64,000 nt of DNA, from assembly GCF_003208655.1 (NCBI RefSeq), contig NZ_QKLU01000004.1, forward strand, positions 434,001 to 498,000. Reading direction: 5' to 3'. Positions 25,367 to 42,700 of the stretch are shown here, in pieces; within the stretch, counting starts at the first letter, position 1; each line of letters begins with the position of its first letter. The translations under genes and the position numbers were made by a program. Below the pieces are notes generated by a model that made no database searches, had not been told where the DNA came from, and saw only the letters and a list, made by a program, of their open reading frames with translations. The DNA is from Pedobacter nutrimenti (GTDB taxonomy: Bacteria > Bacteroidota > Bacteroidia > Sphingobacteriales > Sphingobacteriaceae).

Positions 25367-26400
25367 TATATGCTGTTTTTTTCAAGTACATAATGACAAA
25401 CCATCCATTCATTGCCTTTGTTATAGGCAAAAAGCTCTGCACAGGACATATAAAACAACCGCCAGTATGCCCACCATTTTAAGGCTTGTCCGGCACCATA
25501 AGTTTGTTCAAAAATGGTCATAATTTCTGTTTTATGGGCATCCATTCTGCTCAGCCAGGCTTCTGCGGTTTTTGAATAATGCATGCCGTTGACCACCCAG
25601 TGCCTGGATACTTTCAGGTCGTCGTTAAAATAAAACAACAAGTGATTGGAAGGCATTATGCCCCCGGTGAAAAAGTTTTTACTCATCCAGTCTTTGTCGT
25701 TTTTGACTTCAAACTTATAGGCTAAAGTCTGATGGGTAAAAATATGCACAAATAATTTTCCATTCTTTTTTAAAAAGGAAGCTACTTTTTGCAGCAGCAA
25801 CTGATAATTGCGCATGTGCTCAAACATTTCTACAGAAACCACACGGTCAAAACGCTCTTTGCTATCAAACGTATTCATATCGGCCGTAATCACCAGAAGA
25901 TTGGTCAGGCCCCGCTGCTTCGCTGTGGCATCTATATAGGCTTTCTGGGAACTGGAATTGGAAACCACGGTAAATTTACTTCCGGGATATTTAGCAGACA
26001 TAAACAAGGATAAAGAGCCCCAGCCGCAGCCGAGCTCCAATACCGATTGCCCCTGTTGTAAACCTGCCCGCTGGCAGGTCAGTTCCAGCATATCTTCTTC
26101 TGAAATATCAAGGTCAATGACCCCTGGTTTCCAGTAACCGCTGGAGTATTTCAGGTGCCTGCCCAAACAATACTGATAAAAAGCTGCAGGAATTTCATAA
26201 TGTTGTTCATTGGCTTCCCGGGTATTTACAGCGATCGGTGCGTTTTTTAACTCCTCCATGAGCTCATTAAAAGCATGCTGTTGTACCTCGACATCACCCA
26301 GGCATTCGTCCTGGAGTCTTTCTTTTAGTAATTTCCGGATTCCCGCCCTGAGCACGAAGTCAGGAAGCTTGTTCTGTTCTATAAGTGTATCGTACCACAT
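25366..26400 (-). CDS. Second CFA-synthase-like SAM-dependent methyltransferase
   Basis: The 344-residue enzyme lacks the N-terminal lipid-binding domain of the 411-residue paralogue in the same operon. It has QHYEIPAAFYQYCLGRHLKYSSGYW and SAM motif I VLELGCGWGS at about residue 120, plus VVSVEMFEHMRNY. These are the marks of CFA-type methyltransferases, but the short form probably methylates a different lipid or a different step. Two CFA-like genes with an FAD enzyme and DUF1365 suggest a multi-step pathway rather than simple cyclopropanation. Confidence 0.85.
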   Translation of the reverse strand: MWYDTLIEQNKLPDFVLRAGIRKLLKERLQDECLGDVEVQQHAFNELMEELKNAPIAVNTREANEQHYEIPAAFYQYCLGRHLKYSSGYWKPGVIDLDISEEDMLELTCQRAGLQQGQSVLELGCGWGSLSLFMSAKYPGSKFTVVSNSSSQKAYIDATAKQRGLTNLLVITADMNTFDSKERFDRVVSVEMFEHMRNYQLLLQKVASFLKKNGKLFVHIFTHQTLAYKFEVKNDKDWMSKNFFTGGIMPSNHLLFYFNDDLKVSRHWVVNGMHYSKTAEAWLSRMDAHKTEIMTIFEQTYGAGQALKWWAYWRLFYMSCAELFAYNKGNEWMVCHYVLEKNSI

Positions 26401-26496
26401 GAATTCAGGGGATTGCAGGTTATAAATTGTAAGTTACGGATCATTATTCACTATACGGTTTTTGGGGCCATACAGATCCTTAAATTCCATTAAAAT

Positions 26497-27294
26497 TTAT
26501 AAGCTGGTTTTCCTTTTTTTGAACCAGGGAACAAAGGCACTCGTTGTGTTCTGGTACTCAACATATTGCGCGCCTTTGGAGCGGATGGCCTGGGCTTCGG
26601 TGGCCGGAATGCCGGTTACTTTAAACAAAAGATAGGCAATAATCAGCGGGCTGCTAAGCGCCAGCCAGCCAAAATCTGCGGTACAGGCAATCAGAAAATA
26701 AGCCGTCCACAGCAACAGCTCAAAAAAGTAATTGGGGTGCCGGGAATAATTCCACAGGCCTTTGCTACAAACCTTTCCTTTATTTGCAGGGTCTTTTTTA
26801 AACTGGTCCAGTTGCCAGTCGGCGATGGCTTCTCCGGCAAGGGCAATAGCCCAGAGCACAAAACCGGCAATTTCCAGCAAGTGAAAGCCAGGGTTCTTAT
26901 TGGAAACCATCAGAAAAAAAGGCAGGGATAAGATAACATTGGAAATACCCTGAAATTGAAAAAACCAAAAAAACTTCCGGTCGGCATGTGGCGCCCAGTC
27001 TTGGCGCAGCTGCTGGTAACGCCCCTCTTCCTGTTGTAAATGAGAAAGCACCCTTTTGCCCAAATGAAATCCCAGCCGAAGGCCGGCAATAAAAATCAGG
27101 CTGCAGACCATTTGCACCCGCGGGGCCCAGCCCTGGCCTGTAAAAAATAAAATCAGGGCGATGACCGGAAAATTAAGGGTCCAGAAAATATCCACCACCC
27201 CGGCATTTTTAATTCTTTTTGCCCAGATCCATACACCGGTCATGATCAGGCTGCAAGCCATAAAACAAATCAAAACGGTGATGGCGATGTTCAT
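26497..27294 (-). CDS. DUF1295 (steroid 5-alpha-reductase-like) membrane protein
   Basis: The 265-residue integral membrane protein has about seven hydrophobic segments. The family signature GLWNYSRHPNYFFELLLW is present near residues 170-190, as in the C-terminal domain shared by 5-alpha-reductases and isoprenylcysteine methyltransferases. The neighbours act on fatty acyl chains, so a reductase or methyltransferase acting on lipid in the membrane is likely. It follows the desaturase gene by 5 bases. The electron donor and substrate are unknown. Confidence 0.85.
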   Translation of the reverse strand: MNIAITVLICFMACSLIMTGVWIWAKRIKNAGVVDIFWTLNFPVIALILFFTGQGWAPRVQMVCSLIFIAGLRLGFHLGKRVLSHLQQEEGRYQQLRQDWAPHADRKFFWFFQFQGISNVILSLPFFLMVSNKNPGFHLLEIAGFVLWAIALAGEAIADWQLDQFKKDPANKGKVCSKGLWNYSRHPNYFFELLLWTAYFLIACTADFGWLALSSPLIIAYLLFKVTGIPATEAQAIRSKGAQYVEYQNTTSAFVPWFKKRKTSL

Positions 27295-27299
27295 AGGGT

Positions 27300-28028
27300 T
27301 TAAGTTTTTCTAATTTTAATAATGCGCAACCAGTGCATAATTTTCATAACCGGATAGGTCGGGTCAAATTCAAACCACCTGGAAGCAAAGTTCGGGCTGT
27401 TTGGTTTTTTATGGTGATTGTTTTGAAACAGCTCTCCAAGCATTAAAAAATCAAAAGGAAGGGAGTTTTTGCTGTGGTCATTGTTGTCGTGGTTGGAATA
27501 ACCATATTTATGACCGCACCAGTTTACAATTGCCCCATGTATAGGCCCCATTAAAAAATGGATGGGCAGCAACAGGAACATCCACCATGCGGTTGCAAAA
27601 CTCACATAAAACCAAACGTAAAAGCTGATAAAGATAATTCTGGTGATCCAGGAATCCCCTATTTTATCAATCAGCGGCCAGCAGGGATATTTGTCCCTGA
27701 ACTGCTCTTCAGGTTCTACGTTGTACTTGGAATAATTCAGGTAAATATTTTTTGTCTGGATCATCATGCCCCATACATCCTTTACAAAATGCGGGGAGTG
27801 CGGATCTTTTTCGGTATCGCTAAAGGCATGGTGCATCCTGTGTAGAATGGCATAGGCACGCGGGTTTAAAAAAGAAGATCCTTGGGATAAAAAAGTGACC
27901 AGATAAAAAAACTTTTCCCAGAAAGTATTCATTTTAAACATCTTATGCGATGCATAGCGATGAAGAAAAAAAGTTTGGGAAAAAAGGGAGAGGAACCAGT
28001 GTAAAAGAAAAAATATTAAAATAATCAT
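27300..28028 (-). CDS. Acyl-CoA/fatty acid desaturase, first gene of the lipid operon
   Basis: The 242-residue membrane enzyme has the His boxes of the di-iron desaturase family: [24 protein letters not shown], and [20 protein letters not shown]. It is short compared with typical delta-9 desaturases. Hydrophobic spans flank the first box and occupy about residues 115-150. The double bond it makes would be the substrate for the CFA-type enzymes downstream. I chose the ATG at 28026-28028 ([11 protein letters not shown]); a GTG nine bases upstream is also in frame. The operon promoter and inverted-repeat operator lie at 28085-28121. Confidence 0.88.
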   Translation of the reverse strand: MIILIFFLLHWFLSLFSQTFFLHRYASHKMFKMNTFWEKFFYLVTFLSQGSSFLNPRAYAILHRMHHAFSDTEKDPHSPHFVKDVWGMMIQTKNIYLNYSKYNVEPEEQFRDKYPCWPLIDKIGDSWITRIIFISFYVWFYVSFATAWWMFLLLPIHFLMGPIHGAIVNWCGHKYGYSNHDNNDHSKNSLPFDFLMLGELFQNNHHKKPNSPNFASRWFEFDPTYPVMKIMHWLRIIKIRKT

Positions 28029-28049
28029 ATAAGGCACTAATGGCTGTAT

Positions 28050-28121
28050 TAACGTAATTTATCTACGTTAAGATGTATAAACCGCAAAAGTACTAAAACT
28101 AACCAGTATTCTGGTTAGTTT
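28050..28121 (-). promoter_or_regulatory. Lipid operon promoter with an 11-bp inverted-repeat operator and a leader inverted repeat
   Basis: Positions 28096-28106 (AAACTAACCAG) and 28111-28121 are perfect reverse complements separated by 4 bases, a typical dimeric-repressor operator. The minus strand has TACTTTTG at 28092-28085, a match to TAnnTTTG, so the operator covers the -33 region. A second, smaller inverted repeat, TAACGTA/TACGTTA, lies at 28050-28070 within the likely leader. No TetR or MarR gene is inside the window. Confidence 0.7.
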
Positions 28122-28143
28122 GAATAAGAAAGGCCCGAAAACG

Positions 28144-28178
28144 AAAATGCCCGGCGCTTAAAAAAGGCCGGGCATTTT
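28144..28178 (-). terminator. Intrinsic terminator of the cupin gene
   Basis: Arms 28144-28155 and 28167-28178 are perfectly complementary over 12 bases (AAAATGCCCGGC type) around an 11-base loop. On the minus strand T-rich sequence follows. It separates the cupin gene from the lipid operon. Confidence 0.85.
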
Positions 28179-28194
28179 AATATAATTGTATAAA

Positions 28195-28692
28195 TTATCT
28201 TCCAAAATCGTCCTGTACACGTACAATATCAGATTCATCTGAAGGGTTTTCAGGATCAGTATGCTGCCAGATTTCAGAAACCACGCCCCAGTCTTCCAGA
28301 CCGATCAGACGGTGTCTTTCCCCTTTTTCCAGTTTAATCCTTGTACCGGGTGTCAGTTTTTGAACAGGTCCCTGTTCATCGGTTGCACTTGTGCTTACGC
28401 CTACTGTACCGCTAACCACCTGCCAGATTTCTGCGCGACGGTGGTGATATTGCCAGGATAAACGTTTATCCGGGGCAACAACCAAAATTTTCGGACTAAG
28501 TTTACCACTGATTTTTAAATCATTGACATTCAACCCATCAAAGTAAACATTTGCAAATTGCTGGGCCTGATCTTCATCTATAACAAAAAAACCTCCCCAG
28601 GGACGGGTGTCATCAACATTAATAACATTGAATCCTTCGATTTTCAGACGTTGTGCAACGCCGTTAAATATTTCTTTTTTCTGATCTGACAT
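28195..28692 (-). CDS. Cupin protein of the phosphomannose isomerase type II-like group
   Basis: This 165-residue cytoplasmic protein has the RPWGGFFVID motif near the N-terminus and the cupin core SWQYHHRRAEIWQVVSGTVGV, followed by LEKGERHRLIGLEDWGVVSEIWQHTDPENPSDESDIVRVQDDFGR. These blocks match the C-terminal isomerase/cupin domain of GDP-mannose pyrophosphorylase/phosphomannose isomerase proteins. It is free-standing here. It is often annotated as a phosphoheptose isomerase in this phylum, but the sequence supports only sugar-phosphate-type cupin. It has its own terminator. Confidence 0.8.
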   Translation of the reverse strand: MSDQKKEIFNGVAQRLKIEGFNVINVDDTRPWGGFFVIDEDQAQQFANVYFDGLNVNDLKISGKLSPKILVVAPDKRLSWQYHHRRAEIWQVVSGTVGVSTSATDEQGPVQKLTPGTRIKLEKGERHRLIGLEDWGVVSEIWQHTDPENPSDESDIVRVQDDFGR

Positions 28693-28735
28693 TTTTAATC
28701 TTATTGATTGGCCAAATATATATAGATGACATGAA

Positions 28736-29107
28736 TTAATTTACTGGCTTGCCAATTAATTTATCAATCCTGGTCACGATATAGTCAATGTCAAATGGTT
28801 TTTTGATGTAATCATCTGCTCCTGCTTCCAAACTTTTGGCTTTGTTCTGGTCGTTGGCCGACATGACAATTACCGGAATATGTTTAGTAAACAGATCACC
28901 TTTCAAATCTGCACAGATTTCCGCACCGTCTCCGTCAGGAAGCATTACATCAAGAATAAAAAGATCCGGTACTGAATCTTTAAGCTTACCCTTTAATTCC
29001 TCAAAAGAGGAAGAAAGCTGCAGTTCATAGCCCTCATCTTTAAGAAGATATTCAATGATGTACCTGATATCTGTATCGTCTTCGAGAACATGTATTCTTT
29101 TTACCAT
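28736..29107 (-). CDS. Single-domain response regulator
   Basis: The 123-residue protein is a receiver domain only. The acidic pair is D10/D11, the phosphorylated Asp is D53 (LFILDVMLPDGDG), the switch Ser is S83 (VIVMSAND) and the conserved Lys is K103 (YIKKPFD). There is no output domain, so it must act on a partner kinase or effector. No kinase gene is adjacent; the hybrid kinase at the right end is not obviously linked. The start ATG is clear and the gene seems to be monocistronic. Confidence 0.93.
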   Translation of the reverse strand: MVKRIHVLEDDTDIRYIIEYLLKDEGYELQLSSSFEELKGKLKDSVPDLFILDVMLPDGDGAEICADLKGDLFTKHIPVIVMSANDQNKAKSLEAGADDYIKKPFDIDYIVTRIDKLIGKPVN

Positions 29108-29262
29108 AATTTAAAATATTTGTTGAACACCTTTAACAACAACAATTTTGCCATAAATTTAAGAGGAAGTACAGATGTTACACTTTTGCGTTAAGAAACG
29201 TTAATTTCTAGGAAGAGATCGATAATTGTTACATTTTTACAGAATCTAACCTCTGCATAGAT

Positions 29263-29898
29263 ATGATTTTAAGAACAACTATTTTTTTACTGTTTTTTAC
29301 AGCCTTTATTTCTGCGGCCTCGGCCCAGCAGAAGATTAGCCTGGAGTCTGGAGACCTGATTTTTCAGAACCTGGACTGCGGCCCTTTATGTGATGCCATT
29401 AACCAGGTTACCCAGGGTTATGAAGGCAAAAAATTTAACCATATGGGTATGGTTTACCTCCGGAACGACACCATTTACATCATTGAGGCCTCCGGAAAAG
29501 ATGTGCACATGAGCAAACTGGAAAACTTTCTGGCCAAATCCAAAAGCCCTCATTATGTGGGCAGGCTCAAAAAAACGTACAGAAAATTAATCCCAAGGGC
29601 CTTAACTTTCACCATGCACCAAATGGGTGTCCCCTATGATGATCAGTACCTGTACGACAATGACAAATACTATTGTTCTGAGCTGATTTACGATGCTTTT
29701 AAATATTCCAACAATGATCAGCCTTTTTTCCAGCTGTTGCCCATGACCTATAAAAAACCAGGGTCCCAGGAGTATTTCCCGGCATGGAAAGCTTATTTTG
29801 ACCACCTGGGCATGGAAGTACCTGAAGGTAAGCCCGGTTGTAACCCGGGGGGACTTTCCCTTTCAGATAAAATTGATATTCTGGGGATATATCCATAA
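29263..29898 (+). CDS. Secreted YiiX-like NlpC/P60 superfamily cysteine hydrolase
   Basis: This 211-residue protein has a signal peptide (SAASA-QQKI) and the circularly permuted NlpC/P60 layout: His60 in KFNHMGMV comes first and the catalytic Cys138 in DKYYCSELIYDAF comes last. LESGDLIFQNLDCGPLCDAI at about 27-46 is typical of the YiiX group. Such enzymes are thought to cleave amide or thioester bonds in the envelope, but substrates are mostly unknown. It ends at a perfect bidirectional terminator shared with the convergent DUF1338 gene. Confidence 0.85.
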   Translation: MILRTTIFLLFFTAFISAASAQQKISLESGDLIFQNLDCGPLCDAINQVTQGYEGKKFNHMGMVYLRNDTIYIIEASGKDVHMSKLENFLAKSKSPHYVGRLKKTYRKLIPRALTFTMHQMGVPYDDQYLYDNDKYYCSELIYDAFKYSNNDQPFFQLLPMTYKKPGSQEYFPAWKAYFDHLGMEVPEGKPGCNPGGLSLSDKIDILGIYP

Positions 29899-29929
29899 AA
29901 AAGGCGGAATAATATTCCGCCTTTTTTAT
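29895..29929. terminator. Bidirectional terminator between the YiiX-like and DUF1338 genes
   Basis: Arms 29895-29910 and 29914-29929 are perfectly complementary over 16 bases around a 3-base loop, with A/T runs on both sides (AAAAAAGGCGGAAT type). Confidence 0.92.
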
Positions 29930-29931
29930 GA

Positions 29932-30828
29932 TTATTTTTCCGTTTGGGACAGAAAAGTACTTTCAAATATTTTATCGGCATTGTTCGCCTCAAAACCTTC
30001 CCTCCGGTGCGCCCTTGTAACTTCAGACAAAGGCAAATCTGCATACTGGTCCAGCACCCGCCGCTCCGCAAATTCGACATATGAACCTGCAATCATTTTG
30101 TGGTCGCCACCTTTAAAAGCTGCTTCTACTTTTCCGGCAACGGTAGAACTTTGCAATAGTTTTCCGTCTGCACTGGTTTTAATTGTTCCACCGGAATCAT
30201 TTAATTTAAAGCCTTTCTCCTGTAAAAAACGGTTAAAAGATAACAGGTCATTATAACCTGGTTTAAGGTTATGGATGCTGATGGTAAAATGGTTCAGGTA
30301 ATACCGGTTATAAATGGTCCATGCCGCATATTCACTTTCTGCAAGCAGGGTTTCATAGTCTTCAAGCGTTGGCGTTTCCCAGAGCGGGCTGTGTAAAAAA
30401 GCATCTACTGCCCGCGCATCGTTCAGGTCCAGCTGGTCGACAGGGTCCGATACCACCACATCTGTATAGCGGTGAATGATCTGCTGGGCCACAGGGCTCA
30501 ATGCCTCAACGATCAGTTCACTGATAAAAATACGAGGGAAACCCGGGGCAGGTGGTGCATACCAGAAAGCGTCCAGTTTTTTCTCCGGAAAATGATAATG
30601 GTCCATTTTCTGGTAACCATAGGCCAGGAATATTTTTTCCAGGGAGGCAATTCCCAAATGAGGGACACCAATGGTTCTGAATGCAATATGGTCATTTTCG
30701 AGTTCTTCAAAACCATTGATCATACCTTCCTGGGTCATCGCTGTAATAATTCCGGAAACATCAGGTACTCTTTCTTTATACCTGTTCATCAGTCCGTTCA
30801 ATACTTCCTGCAGTGTCTTCTGATTCAT
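29932..30828 (-). CDS. DUF1338 protein (2-oxoadipate dioxygenase/decarboxylase family)
   Basis: The 298-residue protein belongs to the DUF1338 family; the characterised member HglS is a non-heme iron enzyme that turns 2-oxoadipate into D-2-hydroxyglutarate in lysine breakdown. Likely iron ligands are His47 (NDHIAFRTIG), His180 (LNHFTISIH) and Glu252 (SYVEFAERR), the expected two-His-one-Glu set. It is shorter than HglS (about 460), as is usual for the short subfamily. It follows the kinase/phospho-lyase fusion gene by 20 bases and ends the operon. Since that enzyme would give 2-aminoadipate semialdehyde, a 2-oxoadipate enzyme fits the next stage of the same path. Confidence 0.82.
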   Translation of the reverse strand: MNQKTLQEVLNGLMNRYKERVPDVSGIITAMTQEGMINGFEELENDHIAFRTIGVPHLGIASLEKIFLAYGYQKMDHYHFPEKKLDAFWYAPPAPGFPRIFISELIVEALSPVAQQIIHRYTDVVVSDPVDQLDLNDARAVDAFLHSPLWETPTLEDYETLLAESEYAAWTIYNRYYLNHFTISIHNLKPGYNDLLSFNRFLQEKGFKLNDSGGTIKTSADGKLLQSSTVAGKVEAAFKGGDHKMIAGSYVEFAERRVLDQYADLPLSEVTRAHRREGFEANNADKIFESTFLSQTEK

Positions 30829-30848
30829 ATCTGTTTTATATTAAGCCT

Positions 30849-38195
<7,347 letters not shown>

Positions 38196-38202
38196 AAAAT
38201 AA

Positions 38203-38230
38203 AGGCAGGCCATTGGATCATGACCTGCCT
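38203..38230 (-). promoter_or_regulatory. Intercistronic hairpin between susD and the GH2 gene
   Basis: Minus-strand arms 38230-38224 (AGGCAGG) and 38209-38203 (CCTGCCT) pair, followed by TTTATTTTAT. It may partly end transcription or protect the upstream susCD message, giving more SusCD than enzyme. It also argues against the upstream GH2 start. Confidence 0.6.
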
Positions 38231-38252
38231 GTTGATCATCCGGGACTTGAAA

Positions 38253-39767
38253 TTATTGCACCTCCGGGTTGTTGTTTACTTCTTTAAGGGGAGTAGGATA
38301 AAAGGCTTTGTCGGGACTGAATTTTCTTCCCGCAGCCTGCATATTATCGTTTAAAAGTCCCCAGCGCCTCAGGTCATAAAAACGGCTGCCTTCGAGGGTA
38401 AATTCCATTACCCTTTCATGTACAATCTGGTTAAAAATGGTTTGTTTATTGCCTGAAGGTGCATCCGGCAAGCCAGCCCTTTTACGGACTTTATTGATAT
38501 AGGTAGAGGCATCGGGACTGCCCTGTTCATTTAAAACCTCCGCATACATCAGCAGGACGTCTGCATAACGCATTAAGGGAACATTAATGGCATTGGATAC
38601 CCCAATACGGCTGGAGTTGGCCGGAATCCATTTACGAAATGCAATGGTCTGGGCACCGGCACCAAAGATGTTGTCATAAGTATCTCCGTAAACCTGCGGA
38701 CTTGCGGGATCATTAAAATACGGATCATTAAAATAAATGCTCTGGTAAACCCGGGCATCATATTTACCACCACTAGCCACCTTTCCTTCTTTAAGCATCT
38801 CTGTCAGCAGGCGCTGTGTACCGTAAACCTCCCCGTAACCACCCAGTTCAGAAGCCGCAACCCAGTCGCTCAGGTAAGAGCGGTAAACTGCGCCATTGGT
38901 GTTATCAGCTGATTGCTGCAATTCAAAAACCGATTCAGGACTGTTTTTGGTTACCCCGTTAAACATCTCCAGGAAATTCGGGTCCAGGCTGTATTGTGCT
39001 GAAGTGATTACTTTTTCCAGCCAGCTTTTTGAGGTTCCGTAATAGGTTGCATTTTTGTCCTCTCCTGCCCGGTACAGGTACACTTTCCCCAGATAAGCCT
39101 GGGCGGCACCCTGCGTAATGCGCCCCAGTTCTGTATTTGGCCTGGCAGACCTTAAAGGAAGGTCCGGTTCTGCTTCTGTCAGGTCTTTGAGGATAAAATC
39201 GTACACTTCTGCCCTGCTGGAAAAGCCTTTGGGTATATCGGCATCTGAGGTAGGCACTTTGTCCCGGATGATCACTCTACTGAAATTGTTCAGCAGTTTA
39301 AAGTGGTAATAAGCCCTCAGGAATTTTGCTTCTGCAAGAATCTGTTTTTTACTGGCATCGTCAATGGCCGACGGGGACATTTTAACTATATTTTCAATCA
39401 CCTGGTTGGAAAAGTTGATGCCCTTATAGTTTTCACGCCACAACAGGTCAATTGCATAATTGCCCGAGGTAAAGGAAAAATTGTAATGTTCTGTCCACCA
39501 CGGATAATTGAAAGCATCTGATCCGGGAACAATATAATCTTCACGGTAAAATTCACGTACCGACCTGGCCTCCACATAATTGTCCCAGCCCACAAAACCT
39601 TCCAGTTGCGAATAAGCAGCTGACAAACCCGAAAGGGCCCGGTCTTTATTTGTCCAGAAGTTATCGACAGTCAGTTTATCCGGGATCCCCTGCTCCAGTT
39701 CACTTTTTTTGCAGCCTGTTGCCAGCAGCAGCAGGCATAATCCGATATATAGTTTATTTAAGTTCAT
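38253..39767 (-). CDS. SusD/RagB family nutrient-binding lipoprotein
   Basis: The 504-residue outer-surface lipoprotein has a lipobox ending in Cys19 (LLLLATGCKK) and the TPR-like SusD fold: TVDNFWTNKDRALSGLSAAYSQL near the N-terminus, AKFLRAYYHFKLLNNFSRVI, and the C-terminal VHERVMEFTLEGSRFYDLRRWGLL. It binds ligand and forms a lid on the SusC channel encoded 18 bases upstream. The ligand cannot be read from the sequence, but the downstream GH2, GH63 and hydroxylysine-type genes suggest a glycosylated peptide or disaccharide. Confidence 0.94.
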   Translation of the reverse strand: MNLNKLYIGLCLLLLATGCKKSELEQGIPDKLTVDNFWTNKDRALSGLSAAYSQLEGFVGWDNYVEARSVREFYREDYIVPGSDAFNYPWWTEHYNFSFTSGNYAIDLLWRENYKGINFSNQVIENIVKMSPSAIDDASKKQILAEAKFLRAYYHFKLLNNFSRVIIRDKVPTSDADIPKGFSSRAEVYDFILKDLTEAEPDLPLRSARPNTELGRITQGAAQAYLGKVYLYRAGEDKNATYYGTSKSWLEKVITSAQYSLDPNFLEMFNGVTKNSPESVFELQQSADNTNGAVYRSYLSDWVAASELGGYGEVYGTQRLLTEMLKEGKVASGGKYDARVYQSIYFNDPYFNDPASPQVYGDTYDNIFGAGAQTIAFRKWIPANSSRIGVSNAINVPLMRYADVLLMYAEVLNEQGSPDASTYINKVRKRAGLPDAPSGNKQTIFNQIVHERVMEFTLEGSRFYDLRRWGLLNDNMQAAGRKFSPDKAFYPTPLKEVNNNPEVQ

Positions 39768-39785
39768 TTGTTGATTTTTATTTGG

Positions 39786-42700
39786 TTAAAAGGTCAGTTG
39801 AAGACCCACAAGCACCCTTTTGTTCTGAGGGTACATCATGCGGTCCACACCGGTGTTCAGTACATTGCTCACACCAGCCTCCGGATCAAGTCCGGTATAC
39901 TTGGTAAAGGTTAACAGGTTTTGCCCGCTGAGGTATAGCCGCAACCTGGAAACTTTTATTTTTTCCAGTACTTTTACCGGAAAAGTATAACCCAGCTGTA
40001 CCAATTTTAACCTTAAGTAAGCCCCGTTTTCCAGAAAACGGGTAGACTCCCTTGAGTTTCCGTTTGGATCGCCCAATACGGCACGCGGCATACTGGTATT
40101 GGTATTCTGCGGTGTCCAGGCATTTAAAGTTGTGTTTAAATAATTCCGTCCGGCATCCATTCCTTCCAGTTCAAAACGGTTCCCGTTATAAATTTTACTA
40201 CCCGCAATGCCCTGCCAAAACAGGGAGAGATCAAAATTTTTAAACGTTACGGCCATGTTTAAACTGTATTCATATTTTGGAAAACCCGATCCCTGGTACG
40301 TTTTATCTTTTTCATCAATAACGCCATCGCCATTGGTATCCAGAAAACGGACATCTCCTGCCTTTGCAAACGGCTGTAAAGGATTGCCCGCTGCATTTTT
40401 ATAATTGCTGGCTTCGGCATCAGACTGGAACAGGCCTGCAGCCTGGTACAGGTAGAATGCACCGATTTCCCCGCCTACTATGGTCTGGCCTGGGATATGA
40501 TCGGTTCCATATCTTAACCCATCGCCATCTAAAATCTGGCCATCATTGGCCAGCCGGAGCACCTTGTTTCTCAGGATACTGAAGGTACCCCCCAGATCAA
40601 AATGCCAGTCGTTCTTTGAAAATTTATAATTGGCTTCCAGCTCAAATCCCCGGTTGGATACCTTACCCACATTCAGTGTCGGGTCCAGAAGCCCGGCAGA
40701 AGGAGCTATAGCTTTTTTAATCAGTAAACCATCGGTGATGTTGTCAAAATAGTTTAGGGAACCGGTCAGGGAATTGTTGAAAAGGCCAAAATCCAAACCA
40801 ATATTTTTGGACTTTACCGTCTCCCAGCGCAGGTCCCTGTTTTGCAGCTCGTAACTGGCAGAACCTGGCCATGGAGTCGCCCCGGAGCCCTGCACATAGC
40901 CCCCTGCCCAGGTATTCGAAGTCGTGATCAAAGCCTGATGATCGTAGTACTTCAGGTTACCTTCATTTCCAAGCTCACCATAACTTGCCCTTAATTTCAG
41001 GTTGTTCAGCCATTGCAGGTCCTGCATAAAGCTTTCTTTACTGATGTTCCAGCCTGCGGCCACAGAAGGGAATACCCCGTATCTTCTGTTTTCGCCAAAA
41101 ATGGAAGATCCATCCCTTCTGACCGCAACCTGTAACAAGTACTTATTGTCATAAGCATAGCTTAACCTGCCCAGAGTAGACAAACGGACATATTTATTAT
41201 TGGATCCATTGGCATTAATGGTACCACCAATACCTGCATAAATGGTATTGAAATTCGGGTCTGTAAAACCGCCGGGAACTTCTGTTTCAACAATTTTACC
41301 GTTTACAACACTCCTGATAATGGTTTTCCCTTCAGCTGTTGCACTTAAATAGCGGTTGGTTTTTTCCTGGGCCGTATAACCGGCAACCAGCTTAAAACTG
41401 TGTTTATCAATATCCAGGTCGTAGTTCAACAAATGCTCCATCAGGCGTTCCCTGTAATTGGTGAGCTGGTTAAAAACCCTCGGATAAGATACGGCCGGAT
41501 CATTGGCATTTGCACGGTAAGGCGGGTTATGCGAGTAATCTTCTGTTTGTGAAGAGATATAACCCAGGTTGGCCGTATAACTTAAACCTTTATACAGCTT
41601 CAGGCCAATTTTTATGTTTCCTGACAGGTATTTCACTTTTGAATTGGCCTCCAAAAAATGGTCTGCCGCAATGGGGTTCTGAAATTTCGGGAGCCCGTTT
41701 TCTGTTAAAGCGTAACCATATTTTTCTTTAGGGTCCAGAACGGCCAGCAAAGGGCTTTGAAAATAACTGTCTCTAATATCAAATTTTGCAGCTTCAGAAA
41801 AGGTTTCAGAATACAAAATGTTACTTCCAACGGTCAGTATACCTTTGGTAAAATCGTTTCTTGACCTGATGGATTTTTTATTGAATTTAGAACCTATAAA
41901 AGTTCCTTTATCATCTGTAAGGTCCCCGCTTAATGCATAGGTCAGGTAATCCCCGCCGCCGCTTAAACCGACATTATAGTTCTGGGAAATCCCCTGCCTG
42001 TTGATCAGTTTTTGCCAGTCGGTATTGTTTGGGCTGCTTTTGGTCAGGTAGGCTGGAAAATCTGCGGGTAATTTACCCGCGTTGGTATACATTTGTGTAT
42101 GAACTTGTTTATAGCCATCGGCATCCAGAAAATGAAATTTTTTGGTCGGGTTTACCCAACTGTAATAAGTGGAAAAATCAACAAGTGGTGTCCCCTTTTT
42201 TCCTTTTTTTGTGGTGATCAGGATCACTCCGTTGGCACTCTGGGAGCCATAAATAGAAGCGGCGGCCCCATCTTTTAAAACTTCTATAGAGGCAATATCA
42301 TTATTGCTCAAATAATAAGGATTTCCCGGGACACCATCAATCACATATAAAGGCTGATGGTTTCCAATGGTACTGATCCCTCTTAAACGCACATCGGAAA
42401 CCTGTCCGGGATTCCCTCCCGGGCTGCTGACAGATAAACCTGCTACACGGCCTTGTAAGGCATTGATTGGGTTATTGGAAGCCACCTGTTCCAATTTTTC
42501 ACCACTCACAGAACTGATGGCGCTGGTCAGGTTACTTTTCTTTTGGGTTCCGTAGCCGATCACCACGACCTCATCGAGTCCTTTCATGTCCATGATCATT
42601 TTCACGATCAGCTCTTTGCCCGGCACTGCCTGCAGCTCCTGGGTTTTAAAACTTACTGCTGAAAATACAAGGATGTCGGTTTCAACTGCCCTGATGCTGA

